Of a stretch of DNA of 64,000 nucleotides, positions 17,695 through 28,055 are shown piece after piece. The position numbers and the translations under genes are program-made. The DNA is from Lachnospiraceae bacterium. Its GTDB lineage: Bacteria; Bacillota; Clostridia; Lachnospirales; Lachnospiraceae. The stretch covers positions 1-64,000 of the forward strand of contig QXWW01000023.1 of NCBI GenBank assembly GCA_009911185.1. Reading direction: 5' to 3'. Each line of letters opens with the position of its first letter. Position 1 is the stretch's first letter. The notes below the pieces were generated by a model. That model was given only the letters and a program-made list of their open reading frames with translations. It was not told the origin of the DNA and made no database searches.

Positions 17695-18300
17695 ATGAAA
17701 AACAAATTAAGAAAGAATCTCTTTGTGTTTGCCGTAGCCGTAACGGTTTTACTGAATCCATCAGCGGCTATGGCGCACGGTCACGGGCATGGCGGAGGAG
17801 GGCATCACAATCAAAATGTATCGGACGTGAACTATACGCCGTGTAACCAGTCAGGATGTAATCATACGGGAGAACATCGCCACGGAACAAGATATTATGA
17901 AGGACATTCCGGCGCCTGTGTGACATACAGCCAATGTACGGTGCAGTCGTGCAGGAAAACGGGAACCCATGGTCACAATGGGACTTATTATTGCGGTCAT
18001 TCCAATGGCAAAAGAGTGTACAGCCAGTGTACGGTATCCGGCTGCAATAAGACAAAAGGGCACAGGCATAGCGGAACGTATTATTACGGACATTCAAGCT
18101 CTTGTATCACCTACAGTCAGTGTACGGTATCCGGCTGCAATAAGACAAAGAAGCATACTCATAACGGGCAATGTTATTATGGACATTCCAATGGCAGCAC
18201 AACCTACAGTCAATGCACGGTTCCGGGCTGTAAAAAGGTAAAAAAGCATAAACATCATGGAGCCTACTATTATGGACACTCAACGATAAATTCATACTAA
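17695..18300 (+). CDS. Secreted Cys/His-rich repeat protein, putative metal binding
   Basis: About 201 residues. A signal peptide (MKNKLRKNLFVFAVAVTVLL, cleavage after AMA) is followed by HGHGHGGGGHH and then five repeats of roughly 31 residues with the pattern C-x4-C-x5-H-x-H-x3-(2-3 aromatic)-x-G-H-S. Each repeat offers two Cys and three His, a likely zinc or copper site. I do not recognise the family. GGAGGG stands five bases before ATG 17695; an ATG at 17683 overlaps that site. It is monocistronic between two strong terminators. The function, perhaps metal scavenging or a structural surface role, is not known. Confidence 0.7.
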   Translation: MKNKLRKNLFVFAVAVTVLLNPSAAMAHGHGHGGGGHHNQNVSDVNYTPCNQSGCNHTGEHRHGTRYYEGHSGACVTYSQCTVQSCRKTGTHGHNGTYYCGHSNGKRVYSQCTVSGCNKTKGHRHSGTYYYGHSSSCITYSQCTVSGCNKTKKHTHNGQCYYGHSNGSTTYSQCTVPGCKKVKKHKHHGAYYYGHSTINSY

Positions 18301-18306
18301 GTAAAG

Positions 18307-18356
18307 AACTCCTTTTGGTAAGTACAGATTTCTCTTCTTACCGAAAGGAGTTTTTT
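18307..18356 (+). terminator. Strong bidirectional terminator
   Basis: Arms AACTCCTTTTGGTAAG (18307-18322) and CTTACCGAAAGGAGTT (18337-18352) pair over 16 bp with one G-U, followed by T6. It sits between the Cys/His repeat gene and the convergent Big_2 gene and can serve both. Confidence 0.85.
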
Positions 18357-18389
18357 AAATGTACGACAGCTTTGGGGACGTTTGCATTA

Positions 18390-19676
18390 TTACGGTTGTA
18401 CAGTTACATGGCATAGGGCCGTTTGGCCGCCAAAAACTAAGGTGATATCTGCTTCGCCAGCCTCCATTGCCTGGATATTGGCATAAGCGGAACCTTTGCC
18501 GCCGCCTTCTACCGTGGCGGCCGAAGGGTTTGAGGTAGTCCAGACGGCGTCGTAATAGTCTATAGAATCATAAGGATCGGTGCTAAAGTAAACAGTTTTG
18601 TTTTCCCCGGGTGCTAAGGTTATTTCTGAGTTGCTCAGCGTCAGAGATTTCACTGGTTCAGGGGCCACTTTTACCTGGCATTCTGCAGTTTTTCCTCCGA
18701 GAGATATTGTAATTACGGCATTGCCTGTTTTATATTTACTTTCCAGCAGCAAAGTATTATAAAAATCATTAAAAGAGGCACCGGCGATGGATAAATCAGA
18801 GGATTTCACGATGGGAAGGTAGTAATCGACGGCGTTTGCAGGTACAGTACGAATCGTTATTTCCTGTTCCTGTCCATAGTTCATCTGCAAAGAATTTGTT
18901 TCCAAAATAATTTTCTGTACAATGGGTTTTTTTACCGTGACTTTACAGACAAATTTTTTACCATGAACGCTAGCCGTTATTTTTGCAGAACCAGGATTTT
19001 TAGCTGTTATCGTTCCCTTTTTAACTCTGGCAATATTGGAATTACTGGTGCTCCATTTTATTGCGTGCTTACATCCGGCTAACTTTAATTTTTTTGACTG
19101 TTTCATATTCAGGGACAGCTTTTTAACGTTTAATTTTGGATCTTCAACGGTAACTCTGCATGTTTTTGAGGCGCTGCCGCTGGATGCAGTAATAACGGCG
19201 CTTCCTTTTTTCTTTGCAGTAATTTTTCCGCTGCTGGATATTGAGGCGACGGAAGTTTTTGACGAGTTCCAGGAAACGGAGCCGGATGCATTGCCGACTC
19301 TCAGTTTTGAGGTCTGACCTCTTATCAGTAATATAAAGGTCTTATTGAGCGTCAGGGGTTTTATCTGCGGCGGAATATTTTCAATTGGAGCAGGGGCCGG
19401 GCTTGGAGCAGGAGCCGGGCTTGATGTATAACCGTCGCCAAAGCATTTGCTGCAGGGCGTTAGTCCGCGGGCCAGGGCATTGGATAAGGGTGTGGGCGTA
19501 TAGGTGCCGTTTCCGCATTTGTGCGTGTGGTATTTGGAACCCGTAGGAGTTACGTATACGGTTTCCTCCGCTTTTACAATGCCGGGATTGACAGGTATTG
19601 CGCCGCCTGCCGTGAAAAAAAGAACCGCGGCCCATACAAAAAATTTCAGTGTAAATTTTCTTCTAAGTTTTTCCAT
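18390..19676 (-). CDS. Secreted protein with Ada-like Cys motif and Big_2 (Ig-like) domains
   Basis: 428 residues. The signal peptide starts MEKLRRKFTLKFFVWAAVLF. A short segment VYVTPTGSKYHTHKC...LTPCSKCFG follows, resembling the Cys-containing tail found on many secreted Clostridial proteins. After a proline/alanine linker (SPAPAPSPAPAP) come three or more Big_2-like domains, recognised by SVSWNSSKTSVASISSSGKI, AKKKGSAVITA and IKWSTSNSNIARVKKG. Probably a cell-surface or extracellular adhesion/scaffold protein. ATG 19676 is preferred because GAGGAGG lies 8 bases upstream; the further upstream ATG overlaps that site. Confidence 0.85.
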   Translation of the reverse strand: MEKLRRKFTLKFFVWAAVLFFTAGGAIPVNPGIVKAEETVYVTPTGSKYHTHKCGNGTYTPTPLSNALARGLTPCSKCFGDGYTSSPAPAPSPAPAPIENIPPQIKPLTLNKTFILLIRGQTSKLRVGNASGSVSWNSSKTSVASISSSGKITAKKKGSAVITASSGSASKTCRVTVEDPKLNVKKLSLNMKQSKKLKLAGCKHAIKWSTSNSNIARVKKGTITAKNPGSAKITASVHGKKFVCKVTVKKPIVQKIILETNSLQMNYGQEQEITIRTVPANAVDYYLPIVKSSDLSIAGASFNDFYNTLLLESKYKTGNAVITISLGGKTAECQVKVAPEPVKSLTLSNSEITLAPGENKTVYFSTDPYDSIDYYDAVWTTSNPSAATVEGGGKGSAYANIQAMEAGEADITLVFGGQTALCHVTVQP

Positions 19677-19691
19677 TATGGTCCTCCTCAT

Positions 19692-20670
19692 TCGTTTTTA
19701 ATGTGATGAAAACATGAAAAAGCAGTTTTTTCAATCCCTGTCATCGCTTTGGCAAAGAAACTGCCTTTTAGCATTCTAATTTCTAAAGTATCATATTTAT
19801 CGGAAGGTTACAAGGAGAAAAGCGTGGAAGATAGTAAAGTAATAAATATGGAGAATGAAACAGATATGGAAACTCCCTTCAAAATGTACAAAATATTCAG
19901 GATTCGATCTGCGCATTTACTTCGTAGAATTATCCAGCCGTACATCGCAAGGAATTTTGCACAAGCGTGTCTTTCTTTGCAATATCTGTCCCGTTACATT
20001 TTTGAAATCAGCCTTGGGGATAACAAGTATTCTGTGTAGTTCTACGAAATATCAGCGCGTAAAAACGCCAGTATACTGTCTCAATTATATGCAGTTAAAC
20101 GATGTTACGGTTAAAGTTTTTATTTTACCGATTTATAGGTATTTTAGCTGGCTAAATATAAACGAGACAGTGCACTGGGCAGGAGGATGAAATGAGATTC
20201 TTAAATTATATGAGTTGGTAAAACAGATAGTGGTTGACAAACAGGAATAATAAATTTTATAATAATTACGGAATGGTAAAAACGCTCAATTAGGTTAAAC
20301 GTAAATGGTTTCTTTTCACAATTTTTGAATGTATTCTGTATGTATAGTTTCAGCAGCGACGCCTGAAGGTAATCACTTTCTTAAGATATTTTAAGAGATG
20401 TACTCTCTGGGATAAACCAGCTTCTAATAAAAGAGCCGTCTGCATAATGCAAAGACAGCAAGTTAAAACATCAACTGCGGAAGAGGTATAATTATACATG
20501 AATCTGGAACCGGGATGTTTAGTTTTTAGCGCGTCAGAGATAGATACAGATGACAATATATAAAGTGACAAAAGAATTAAATTATTTTTACGGCATTTTG
20601 GCCGTGTGAATGATTTGAGATCAGCTGAATATTTATAATTTCAGCCATGTGAGCAGGAGGTAACATTGAA
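19692..20670. other. Long intergenic region, no convincing gene
   Basis: Nearly 1 kb with overlapping short reading frames on the + strand but no plausible ribosome binding site, domain or codon bias. A weak promoter-like pair TTAAAA (20463-20468) and TATAAT (20487-20492), spacing 18, lies about 180 bases before the chemoreceptor and may drive it. No riboswitch class was recognised. Confidence 0.4.
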
Positions 20671-22644
20671 ATGAAAAGCATTCGAATCAAAATCACCGTA
20701 TGTCTTATTCTGACTGTTATGATGGGACTGATCGCATCTGGGACTTCAAGCATCAAGTTAAACTACAACAATACCATGTCCACGGTAGAACAGATGATGA
20801 GCCAAACGGCAGTTTTGGCAGCAGGTCGTGCGCAGCAGGAACTGGAAGCTTATAAGAACGTTGTCACGGAGGTAGGATGTATTCCGCAGTTGTCCGACCC
20901 GCAAGTGCCGGTGGAAGAAAAACAGGCTATTATTGATGGACGTGTTTCTATGCATGATTTCCAGAGGGGAAATATTGTTGGCGTAGATGGAATCAGTATT
21001 TTTGATGGAAATGATTATTCAGACCGTGAATATATACGTCAGGCCATGCAGGGAAATGTTTTTGTATCGGAACCGTTGATCAGTAAGATCACAGGGGAAT
21101 TGTCCATCATGGTAGCGGCGCCTTTGTATTCTGAGGGAAACAATGAGAAATCCATTGTTGGCGTCGTATATTTTGTTCCGCATGAAACCTTTTTGAATGA
21201 TATTGTATCGGCCATTCAGATTGGTGAGAACAGCAGGGCTTATATGATTAATAAGGATGGCGGTACGATTGCCGACATCACGCTTGAGACCATCACAGTT
21301 CAAAATATAGAGGCGGAGGCGCAGAGAGATTCTTCGCTGCAGGAGCTGGCGGATATACATGCCAGGATGCGTGAGGGAAAAAATGGATTTGGAAGCTATA
21401 CGCAGGGAGAAGATAAAATGTTTGCGGCATATGCTCCCGTACCGGATACAGACGGCTGGAGTATTGCCGTGACCGCGCCGCAGATCAATTATCTGGAATC
21501 CACGCGCGACGCAATGGTTATCAATATTGCGGTGATTGTGGTATCCATATTGATTTCAATTATTGTTGCTTTGGCTTTGGCTCTTAATATCGGAAGACCT
21601 ATGAAGGCTTGCGTGAAGCGGATGAAGCTGCTTGTGGAGGGAGATTTAGAGACGCCTATGCCTAAAGTTGCCAACAAGGATGAAACGGGTGTGCTTGTCA
21701 GGGCGACGGAGACGTTAGTGGAAGGGTTGCGCATTGTTATCAGTGACATAAGTTATTTGCTCAACGAGATGGCAAATCAGAATTTGGATGTTCATACGGA
21801 ACACGAAGAAGTTTATGTCGGCAGTTTTCAGGACATTTTGCTTTCCATGCGCAATATGAGGTTGCAACTGAGCGGGGCCATGCGTCAGGTCAATCATTCG
21901 GCGGAGGAGGTGGCAAATGCCAGCAGCCAGTTATCCTCAAGCGCACAGACGCTTAGCCAGGGTACTACAGAACAGGCAGGTTCCGTACAGGAACTTGCAG
22001 CGCGCATCAGCGTGATTTCCGAGGAGGTAAAAGAAACGGCGGACGGGGCGCTGGATGTCAGGAGCCAGACGCATCAGACTGGCGAAGAAGTTATGCTGTG
22101 CAATCAGAAGATGCAGAATCTTGTAGAGGCCATGGAAAAGATTCAGACCAGCTCTGAGGAAATCGAGAAGATACTTAAGACAATAGATGATATTGCATTC
22201 CAAACAAATATACTTGCCCTGAATGCGGCAGTGGAGGCAGCCCGGGCTGGCAGCGCCGGAAAGGGGTTTGCAGTTGTTGCGGAGGAGGTCCGTAATCTGG
22301 CGGGAAAATCTGCACAGGCGGCTAGCAATACATCAGAGCTTATAGCAAATTCTACGGAAGCAGTACATATCGGTACGGAAATTGCCCAGAATACGGCAGA
22401 TGTTCTTCTCGACGTCGTAAACAGTATTCAGTCTGTGGTTGACGCCATTGACCATATCGCAATCGTTTCTAATGAGCAGTCGGAGTCGGTTGAGCGGGTT
22501 TCCGAAGGGATTAATCAGATTTCAGTTGTTGTGCAGAATAACAGCGCTACGGCAGAGGAAGGCGCGGCGGCAAGTGAACAGTTATCAGCCGAGGCTGCAG
22601 GGCTGAAGGAATTGGTGGATCAGTTTTCGCTTGCTTCAGAATAG
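20671..22644 (+). CDS. Methyl-accepting chemotaxis protein with dCache sensor
   Basis: 657 residues. A membrane helix at about 7-28 is followed by an extracellular double-Cache-like sensor to about residue 275 ([35 protein letters not shown] are typical Cache landmarks). A second helix spans about 280-302, then a HAMP domain to about 355 and a long signalling coiled coil with the invariant hairpin tip [20 protein letters not shown] near residue 510. It senses a small extracellular ligand and signals to CheA. AGGAGGT precedes the ATG. Chemotaxis partners are not in the window. Confidence 0.95.
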   Translation: MKSIRIKITVCLILTVMMGLIASGTSSIKLNYNNTMSTVEQMMSQTAVLAAGRAQQELEAYKNVVTEVGCIPQLSDPQVPVEEKQAIIDGRVSMHDFQRGNIVGVDGISIFDGNDYSDREYIRQAMQGNVFVSEPLISKITGELSIMVAAPLYSEGNNEKSIVGVVYFVPHETFLNDIVSAIQIGENSRAYMINKDGGTIADITLETITVQNIEAEAQRDSSLQELADIHARMREGKNGFGSYTQGEDKMFAAYAPVPDTDGWSIAVTAPQINYLESTRDAMVINIAVIVVSILISIIVALALALNIGRPMKACVKRMKLLVEGDLETPMPKVANKDETGVLVRATETLVEGLRIVISDISYLLNEMANQNLDVHTEHEEVYVGSFQDILLSMRNMRLQLSGAMRQVNHSAEEVANASSQLSSSAQTLSQGTTEQAGSVQELAARISVISEEVKETADGALDVRSQTHQTGEEVMLCNQKMQNLVEAMEKIQTSSEEIEKILKTIDDIAFQTNILALNAAVEAARAGSAGKGFAVVAEEVRNLAGKSAQAASNTSELIANSTEAVHIGTEIAQNTADVLLDVVNSIQSVVDAIDHIAIVSNEQSESVERVSEGINQISVVVQNNSATAEEGAAASEQLSAEAAGLKELVDQFSLASE

Positions 22645-22655
22645 AAAGAGATAGC

Positions 22656-22699
22656 GGCGGGGATTTTGTGCCAAATTGCAAATCCCCGCCCTGTTTTTT
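22656..22699 (+). terminator. Rho-independent terminator after the chemoreceptor gene
   Basis: GGCGGGGATTT (22656-22666) and AAATCCCCGCC (22680-22690) form a perfect 11-bp stem; T6 follows at 22694-22699. Confidence 0.9.
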
Positions 22700-22714
22700 A
22701 TATGAAATGTTAAC

Positions 22715-23077
22715 TTAGACGAAATCTTTTCTGATATGATCCTCTGAAGTGCGGAAGTCAGCATCCGTACTGTGTGAATAGACGGGTGTTTGAAGATTCG
22801 GTTTGTCTTTGATTATTGCAGTAATTTTGGAGAACAGATCATATGTGCTCCTATTCAAAGATAATCTGTTTTTCAAGTTCTCTTTCATAATTTTTGTCAT
22901 TTGCCTGTTCTGTATCATAGGTGTCTGCATCTTAAGTTTCGATAATTTGCTCGTTTTATTTTGAACTGCCTGCTTTAGCATAAATTTGCCTATCGGAACT
23001 GCCAAGCGTATACTTTCCTCACTAATATGCTGACGCCATTTTTTCGAAGGGATGGCATAGAAAATAAGAAATGTCAA
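22715..23077 (-). CDS. Doubtful small hypothetical protein
   Basis: A 120-codon frame beginning with TTG, rich in Lys, Ser and Thr, with no recognised motif and no clear ribosome binding site. It occupies most of the gap between the chemoreceptor terminator and spoIIID and points away from spoIIID. It could be a degenerate gene or a chance frame. Confidence 0.2.
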   Translation of the reverse strand: MTFLIFYAIPSKKWRQHISEESIRLAVPIGKFMLKQAVQNKTSKLSKLKMQTPMIQNRQMTKIMKENLKNRLSLNRSTYDLFSKITAIIKDKPNLQTPVYSHSTDADFRTSEDHIRKDFV

Positions 23078-23084
23078 TCCTAAG

Positions 23085-23113
23085 TCATAACCTGCCTGGA
23101 ATCCTCATACATT
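23085..23113 (+). promoter_or_regulatory. Sigma-E-like sporulation promoter of spoIIID
   Basis: TCATAAC (23085-23091), 14 bases, then CATACATT (23106-23113). This fits the sigma-E consensus (TCATATT with a 14-15 base gap and CATACANT), and spoIIID is a known sigma-E target in Bacillus and Clostridia. It ends about 30 bases before the TTG start codon. Confidence 0.6.
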
Positions 23114-23143
23114 ATAAAAAAAGCAGTGTATGAGGGAATTTCG

Positions 23144-23404
23144 TTGAAAGGATACATAGAAGAGCGTGCCGTTAATATTGCTAATTATATAATTGAGGAG
23201 AATGCCACCGTGCGCCAGACGGCTAAGAAGTTTGGAATTAGCAAAAGTACTGTACATAAAGATGTAACAGAACGTCTCATGCAGATTAATCCTGCCCTCG
23301 CCTCTCAGGCGCGCAAGGTACTGGATGTGAATAAATCAGAGAGGCATATACGGGGAGGTTTGGCGACCAGAGAGAAATATCTTCATCAAAAAGGGGCTGT
23401 TTGA
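23144..23404 (+). CDS. spoIIID: Sporulation transcription regulator SpoIIID
   Basis: 86 residues from TTG 23144. The sequence LKGYIEERAVNIANYIIEE, the helix-turn-helix VRQTAKKFGISKSTVHKDV (about residues 24-42) and HIRGGLATREKY near the end are diagnostic of SpoIIID, which activates or represses mother-cell genes during spore formation. The TTG is chosen because it matches the usual SpoIIID N-terminus and has GAGGGA upstream; a GTG at 23126 is also in frame. Its presence indicates an endospore former. Confidence 0.93.
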   Translation: MKGYIEERAVNIANYIIEENATVRQTAKKFGISKSTVHKDVTERLMQINPALASQARKVLDVNKSERHIRGGLATREKYLHQKGAV

Positions 23405-23535
23405 AAACGGCCCTCAAATGAAGAACGCCTAAGATTTGAAAGAAGGGATTTATAAAATAGGGTTAAAAAATATCAATAAAAGTGATTAAATTTATCACTA
23501 TACAAGGAAGTGTATCTGTGTTAAGATAAGACCTG

Positions 23536-23880
23536 TGAAAAGCGAGGAAGAGGAGAAGTAGCTGTAGAAGAACTTGCAGAGAGTTATCGGTGGTGGAAGA
23601 TGACAGTGACGATGCAGTGAACTGGCCTTGGAGCTTCCGGCCAAAGGCGTTCTGTTTGCAAGGGAATGGTATTTAAAGACAGAATGAAGTAAGCTGGGAC
23701 GGGTTCTCCCGTTACAGAGATATGCATGAACGTGGATGTTCCCGTGCCGCAGAAGCAAACGGCCAGGGCGGTTCCGGAGTGCAGATGAGGGCATGGAAAC
23801 ATGAAGTAGAGTGGTATCGCGCAGGATAAATATATCTTTCGTCTCTATTATCTTCGGATAGTAGACGCGAAGGATTTTTT
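23536..23880 (+). promoter_or_regulatory. T-box leader, probably leucine specific
   Basis: The leader ends in the T-box sequence AGAGTGGTATCGCG (23808-23821), whose TGGT should pair with an ACCA tRNA end. A terminator hairpin (23834-23875) with T6 follows. Upstream, AGAGAG and GGTGGTG (about 23578-23595) belong to stem I. A GAA-CTG triplet at 23619-23624 is a plausible leucine specifier, which agrees with the leucine biosynthetic gene it precedes. Uncharged tRNA-Leu would stabilise the antiterminator and switch the gene on. Start coordinate approximate. Confidence 0.85.
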
Positions 23881-23911
23881 GTTTCTGCGTTTTACAATAA
23901 TGGAGGAATGA

Positions 23912-25915
23912 ATGATGAAAAATTTTGAGAAATATGAAAGACAGTATTTTATGCCGCCGGAAGTAACCTATGACTGGGTAAAGAAGGAATATATCACCAA
24001 ACCGCCTGTCTGGTGCAGTGTGGATTTAAGGGATGGAAACCAGGCTTTGATCGAACCAATGAGTCTGGAGGAAAAGCTGGAATTTTTCCAGCTTCTGGTG
24101 GAAGTTGGTTTTAAGGAAATTGAAGTGGGATTCCCGGCGGCTTCGGAAACAGAATACAATTTTATGAGAACTTTGATCGAGCGTGATATGATTCCGGATG
24201 ATGTGACGGTACAGGTACTGACACAGGCAAGGGAGCATATCATCCGCAGGACATTTGAGGCGGTAAAGGGAGCGCCGCATGCCGTGGTGCATTTGTACAA
24301 TTCTACTTCGCTGGCGCAGCGCGAGCAAGTGTTTAAAAAGAGTAAAGAAGAGATTAAAGAGATTGCCGTAGCGGGAGCCAGGCTGTTGAAGCAGCTTGCC
24401 GACGAGACGGAAGGAAATTTCACTTTTGAGTACAGTCCGGAAAGTTTTTCGGGAACAGAGGTGGATTATGCGTTGGAGGTGTGTAATGCGGTGCTGGATA
24501 TCTGGCAGCCGACGCCGGAGAAAAAAGTTATTATCAATTTGCCCACCACTGTAGAAAATGCTATGCCTCATATCTTTGCGGGACAGGTAGAATATATGAG
24601 TAAGCGCCTGCATTTTCGTGAAAATGTAGTGCTTTCGCTTCATCCGCATAATGACCGTGGAGTTGGAATCTGCGATGCGGAGTTTGGCATACTTGCCGGT
24701 GCAGACCGCATTGAGGGCACTTTGTTTGGAAACGGGGAGCGCACGGGAAATGTGGATATTGTCACGCTTGCCATGAATATGTTTTCGCATGGCGTGGACC
24801 CTGGATTGGATTTTAGCAATATGTCGAGAATTGCGGAAGTTTATGAGCGTTGTACCCGTATGCAGGTATCGCCCAGGCAGCCGTATGCCGGAGAACTGGT
24901 ATTTACAGCTTTTTCCGGTTCGCATCAGGATGCCATTGCCAAGGGAATGGCATGCCGGGAACAGAATTTGCAAGGACCGTGGACGGTGCCGTATCTTCCC
25001 ATTGATCCGAAAGATGTGGGACGCACTTATGATTCAGATGTAATACGGATCAACAGCCAGTCGGGTAAGGGAGGCGTTGCATATATTTTAAAACAGAATT
25101 ATGGCATTACGATTCCGGAAAAGATGAGGGAAGAAGTTGGCTATACGATAAAGGGCGTTTCTGACCGTCGTCATATGGAACTTTCTCCGCAATTAATTTA
25201 TCAGATTTTTGAGGAGCATTACGTAAGTGATATGCCGTATTTTCAAATTCCGGAGTGTCATTTTAAACAGAAGGACGGTATTTTGGCAGAGGCTGTGATT
25301 TCTCATAATGGACAGGCGCGGACGGTCAGCGGAAATGGGAACGGGCGTCTTGATGCGGTGAGCAACGCCTTAAAACAATATTTTAATATCAGTTACGAAT
25401 TGTCTGTTTATGAGGAGCATTCTCTGTCCAGAGGGTCTTCGGCAAAGGCGGTATCTTACGTTGGGATATCCTGTAATAATCATTTATACTGGGGCGTGGG
25501 CATTGACGAAGATATTATTTCGTCCTCGATTGAAGCATTGTGTGTGGCAGTGAATAAATTGGAACAGATTCAGCAGAATGAGCATGGCCGTGACGAGCGG
25601 CTTAATGAAATCATGAATTATATTCAGGAGCATTATCTGACGGTGACTTTGGATGAGCTGGCAGAAAAACAGCATTTATCAAAGCCATATTTGTCAAAAT
25701 ATATCAAGGAAAAATCGGGGAAAACCTTTGGGGAACTTGTAAAAAATGTTCGTATGAAGAGAGCGCGTACTTTGCTCAAAAATACCAGTATGACGGTAGA
25801 AAATATCGCAGACAGCATAGGATATCAGAATGTGGAACATTTTAACCGCATGTTTAAGAAAAAATATGGTATGACGCCAGTGCAGTTTCGCAATAGCTGT
25901 CAGGGGGTAAAATGA
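23912..25915 (+). CDS. leuA: 2-Isopropylmalate synthase fused to an AraC-type DNA-binding domain
   Basis: 667 residues. Residues 1 to about 550 form a complete long-form (yeast/actinobacterial-like, LeuA2) isopropylmalate synthase: catalytic [20 protein letters not shown] near residue 40, HPHNDRG and GNGERTGN, then the C-terminal regulatory domain ([20 protein letters not shown]). It condenses acetyl-CoA with 2-oxoisovalerate. Residues from about 565 are an AraC/XylS two-HTH module ([20 protein letters not shown], then [20 protein letters not shown] ending YGMTPVQFR). There is no stop or frame change between them, so this is a true fusion. Behind a T-box it could be an enzyme that also binds DNA. 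Two adjacent ATGs; GGAGGA precedes them. Confidence 0.92.
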   Translation: MMKNFEKYERQYFMPPEVTYDWVKKEYITKPPVWCSVDLRDGNQALIEPMSLEEKLEFFQLLVEVGFKEIEVGFPAASETEYNFMRTLIERDMIPDDVTVQVLTQAREHIIRRTFEAVKGAPHAVVHLYNSTSLAQREQVFKKSKEEIKEIAVAGARLLKQLADETEGNFTFEYSPESFSGTEVDYALEVCNAVLDIWQPTPEKKVIINLPTTVENAMPHIFAGQVEYMSKRLHFRENVVLSLHPHNDRGVGICDAEFGILAGADRIEGTLFGNGERTGNVDIVTLAMNMFSHGVDPGLDFSNMSRIAEVYERCTRMQVSPRQPYAGELVFTAFSGSHQDAIAKGMACREQNLQGPWTVPYLPIDPKDVGRTYDSDVIRINSQSGKGGVAYILKQNYGITIPEKMREEVGYTIKGVSDRRHMELSPQLIYQIFEEHYVSDMPYFQIPECHFKQKDGILAEAVISHNGQARTVSGNGNGRLDAVSNALKQYFNISYELSVYEEHSLSRGSSAKAVSYVGISCNNHLYWGVGIDEDIISSSIEALCVAVNKLEQIQQNEHGRDERLNEIMNYIQEHYLTVTLDELAEKQHLSKPYLSKYIKEKSGKTFGELVKNVRMKRARTLLKNTSMTVENIADSIGYQNVEHFNRMFKKKYGMTPVQFRNSCQGVK

Positions 25916-26183
25916 GAAATATAAATCATAGATTTCCGTGAGCAAAGTTCAAGCTCTGCAGGGTTTGCGTCGAATAGGGGAGGCAGAGTGCAGGACGGAT
26001 CAGGGTTAAGCGTTTTAGAGAAAAGCGCGGATATTTGACGGCTGGCACGGGTTAAAAGCACTGCAATTCTGTTGAGAATAGTATATTTATGCCTGTCATT
26101 TCTTCAGCGGGACATTTGACTTGCGAGTGCAATGAATCAGGAAAATATATGAATTAATTCGCAGCTATTTTCGGATGTTTTCC

Positions 26184-26212
26184 TTGTAAATAGGAGGAAC
26201 CTTTTATATAAT
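26184..26212 (+). promoter_or_regulatory. guaA promoter
   Basis: TTGTAA (26184-26189), 17 bases, TATAAT (26207-26212). The leader that follows holds small hairpins (CCTGTCAAGTTTGGCAGG and TTCTGTGACAGAA) before AGGAGGA. The roughly 270 bases between leuA and this promoter show no gene, and I see no purine riboswitch signature. Confidence 0.7.
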
Positions 26213-26286
26213 GGGGAAAAGACGGGATGATTCCTGTCAAGTTTGGCAGGGGTGTTCTGTGACAGAAGATACAGGAGGAAAGAGCA

Positions 26287-27828
26287 TTGAAAAAGGAAAC
26301 GGTAATTGTTCTTGATTTTGGCGGACAGTATAATCAGCTCATTGCCCGGCGCGTACGGGAATGTAATGTTTATTGTGAAGTAAAACCATATACTGTCAGT
26401 CTGGATGAGATCAAAGCTATGGAGCCTAAAGGTATTATTTTTACCGGCGGCCCCAACAGTGTTTACGATGATACATCTCCCCGTTATCAAAAGGAAATTT
26501 TCGAGTTGGGGATTCCGATACTGGGGATTTGTTATGGCGCACAGGTGATAGCGCATACCCTGGGCGGTCTAGTGAAAACAGCGCCGGTCAGCGAATATGG
26601 TCATACGGAGGTGGAAATAAATACGTCAGATGTTATGTTTGAAGGCGTATCGGCTAAAACTGTATGCTGGATGAGCCATACAGATTATATTGAAACAGCT
26701 CCAGAGGGATTTAAAGTTACAGCGCATACGCCAGTGTGTCCGGTCGCAGCAATGGCATGTCCAGAGCGAAATCTATATGCGACACAATTTCATCCGGAAG
26801 TGATGCATACCGCAGAAGGTCAGAAGATGCTTTCTAATTTCGTCTATAAGATTTGCGGTTGTTGCGGAGACTGGAAGATGGATTCTTTTGTAGAGACAAC
26901 CATTGAAAACCTGCGTGAGCAGATTGGGGAAGGAAAGGTACTATGCGCGCTGTCTGGCGGGGTGGATTCTTCTGTTGCGGCAGTTTTGCTTTCTAAAGCG
27001 GTTGGCAGGCAGCTTACCTGCGTTTTTGTAGACCATGGACTTCTTAGAAAAAATGAAGGGGATGAAGTGGAGGCGGTATTTGGTTCCAATGGTTCCTATG
27101 AACTGAATTTTATTCGAGTAAATGCGCAGCAAAGATATTATGATAAATTAAGGGGCGTCACAGACCCGGAAGAAAAGCGTAAAATTATTGGCGCAGAATT
27201 TATTCGTGTATTTGAAGAGGAAGCAAAGAAGATAGGGGCAGTGGATTATCTGGTACAGGGAACGATTTATCCTGATGTTATTGAGTCAGGTCTTGGAAAA
27301 TCTGCCGTTATCAAGTCTCACCACAATGTAGGCGGGCTTCCGGATGTAGTGGATTTCAAGGAAATTATTGAACCGTTGCGGATGCTATTTAAAGATGAGG
27401 TTCGAAAGGCTGGATTGGAGCTTGGCATTCCTAAACATTTGGTATTTCGCCAGCCTTTCCCGGGACCAGGTCTTGGCATTCGCATTATTGGTGAAGTAAC
27501 TGAGGAAAAGGTAAAGATAGTCCAGGAAGCAGATTATATTTATCGGGAAGAGATTGCCAAAGCTGGATTGGACAAGAGTTTAGGGCAATATTTTGCAGCA
27601 TTGACTAATATGCGTTCAGTAGGCGTCATGGGGGATTTCAGGACTTATGACTATGCAGTGGCGCTTCGAGCGGTAAATACGAGTGATTTTATGACAGCCG
27701 ATGCAGCCCAGCTTCCTTGGGAGGTTTTGAATAAAGTTGCTAATCGGATTGTGAATGAGGTGAATGGCGTTAATAGGGTGGTTTATGATTGTACCGGGAA
27801 GCCGCCGGGGACGATTGAGTTCGAATAA
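26287..27828 (+). CDS. guaA: GMP synthase (glutamine-hydrolysing)
   Basis: 513 residues from a TTG start with AGGAGGA 7 bases upstream. The class-I glutamine amidotransferase domain has GICYGAQ with Cys82, and FHPEV supplies the His. The ATP pyrophosphatase domain carries LSGGVDSSV, and the C-terminal dimerisation domain ends KPPGTIEFE. It aminates XMP to GMP. Its last codons (GAGTTCGAATAA) are the insertion target of the following mobile elements. The first junction preserves these terminal codons, so the enzyme stays intact. Confidence 0.97.
   Translation: MKKETVIVLDFGGQYNQLIARRVRECNVYCEVKPYTVSLDEIKAMEPKGIIFTGGPNSVYDDTSPRYQKEIFELGIPILGICYGAQVIAHTLGGLVKTAPVSEYGHTEVEINTSDVMFEGVSAKTVCWMSHTDYIETAPEGFKVTAHTPVCPVAAMACPERNLYATQFHPEVMHTAEGQKMLSNFVYKICGCCGDWKMDSFVETTIENLREQIGEGKVLCALSGGVDSSVAAVLLSKAVGRQLTCVFVDHGLLRKNEGDEVEAVFGSNGSYELNFIRVNAQQRYYDKLRGVTDPEEKRKIIGAEFIRVFEEEAKKIGAVDYLVQGTIYPDVIESGLGKSAVIKSHHNVGGLPDVVDFKEIIEPLRMLFKDEVRKAGLELGIPKHLVFRQPFPGPGLGIRIIGEVTEEKVKIVQEADYIYREEIAKAGLDKSLGQYFAALTNMRSVGVMGDFRTYDYAVALRAVNTSDFMTADAAQLPWEVLNKVANRIVNEVNGVNRVVYDCTGKPPGTIEFE
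27817..27828 (+). repeat. att core 1, guaA 3' end (left end of E1)
   Basis: GAGTTCGAATAA, the last three codons and stop of guaA. The same 12 bases recur exactly at 36736, 46694 and 56081 as borders of the tandem elements. Confidence 0.85.
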
Positions 27829-27886
27829 ACAAAAATGTTTAGTAAACCCAGTGTTTATGCGGGTTTGCGGCATTTAAAAAGGTCTT

Positions 27887-27906
27887 TTGATAACAAATTG
27901 ATAACA
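27887..27906 (+). repeat. E1 left arm-type site
   Basis: TTGATAACAAATTGATAACA contains two direct TTGATAACA half-sites. A matching site lies at the right end of E1 (36616-36635), and an identical one at the left end of E4 (56151-56170). Probably bound by the N-terminal domain of the integrase. Confidence 0.6.
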
Positions 27907-28001
27907 GTTGTTTGAATGAGATTATTCTTACTGTCAAGTGGTTTGGTGGTAGGAGAATGATTTTTAAGCGGTTTGGATGACTGAAATAAATCCATATTAG
28001 A

Positions 28002-28043
28002 AACGCCCTTAGCTGTGGGTAGGAACTCATAGCTAAGGGCGTT
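28002..28043. terminator. Bidirectional terminator between guaA/att and the E1 repressor
   Basis: AACGCCCTTAGCT (28002-28014) and AGCTAAGGGCGTT (28031-28043) form a perfect 13-bp stem with T4 on the + side. E4 has the same hairpin at 56285-56329. Confidence 0.8.
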
Positions 28044-28055
28044 TTGTCGTGCTTG

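Noticed and set aside
17820-18290. Regular about 93-base repeats that might be a CRISPR-like or minisatellite array
   Set aside because: The repeats are in frame and encode the Cys/His protein repeats; there are no conserved direct repeats with unique spacers.
19749-20190. Two overlapping + strand reading frames of about 100 codons
   Set aside because: No ribosome binding site, no domain, atypical composition and mutual overlap; treated as chance frames.
25916-26286. Purine riboswitch before guaA
   Set aside because: The conserved three-way junction sequences of the guanine riboswitch are not present; only a promoter and small hairpins are seen.
27817-27828. GAGTTCGAATAA looks like the T-loop of a tRNA (GTTCGAAT), a common integration target
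   Set aside because: At its first occurrence it lies in frame as the last codons of guaA, and no acceptor, D or anticodon arm can be formed around any copy.
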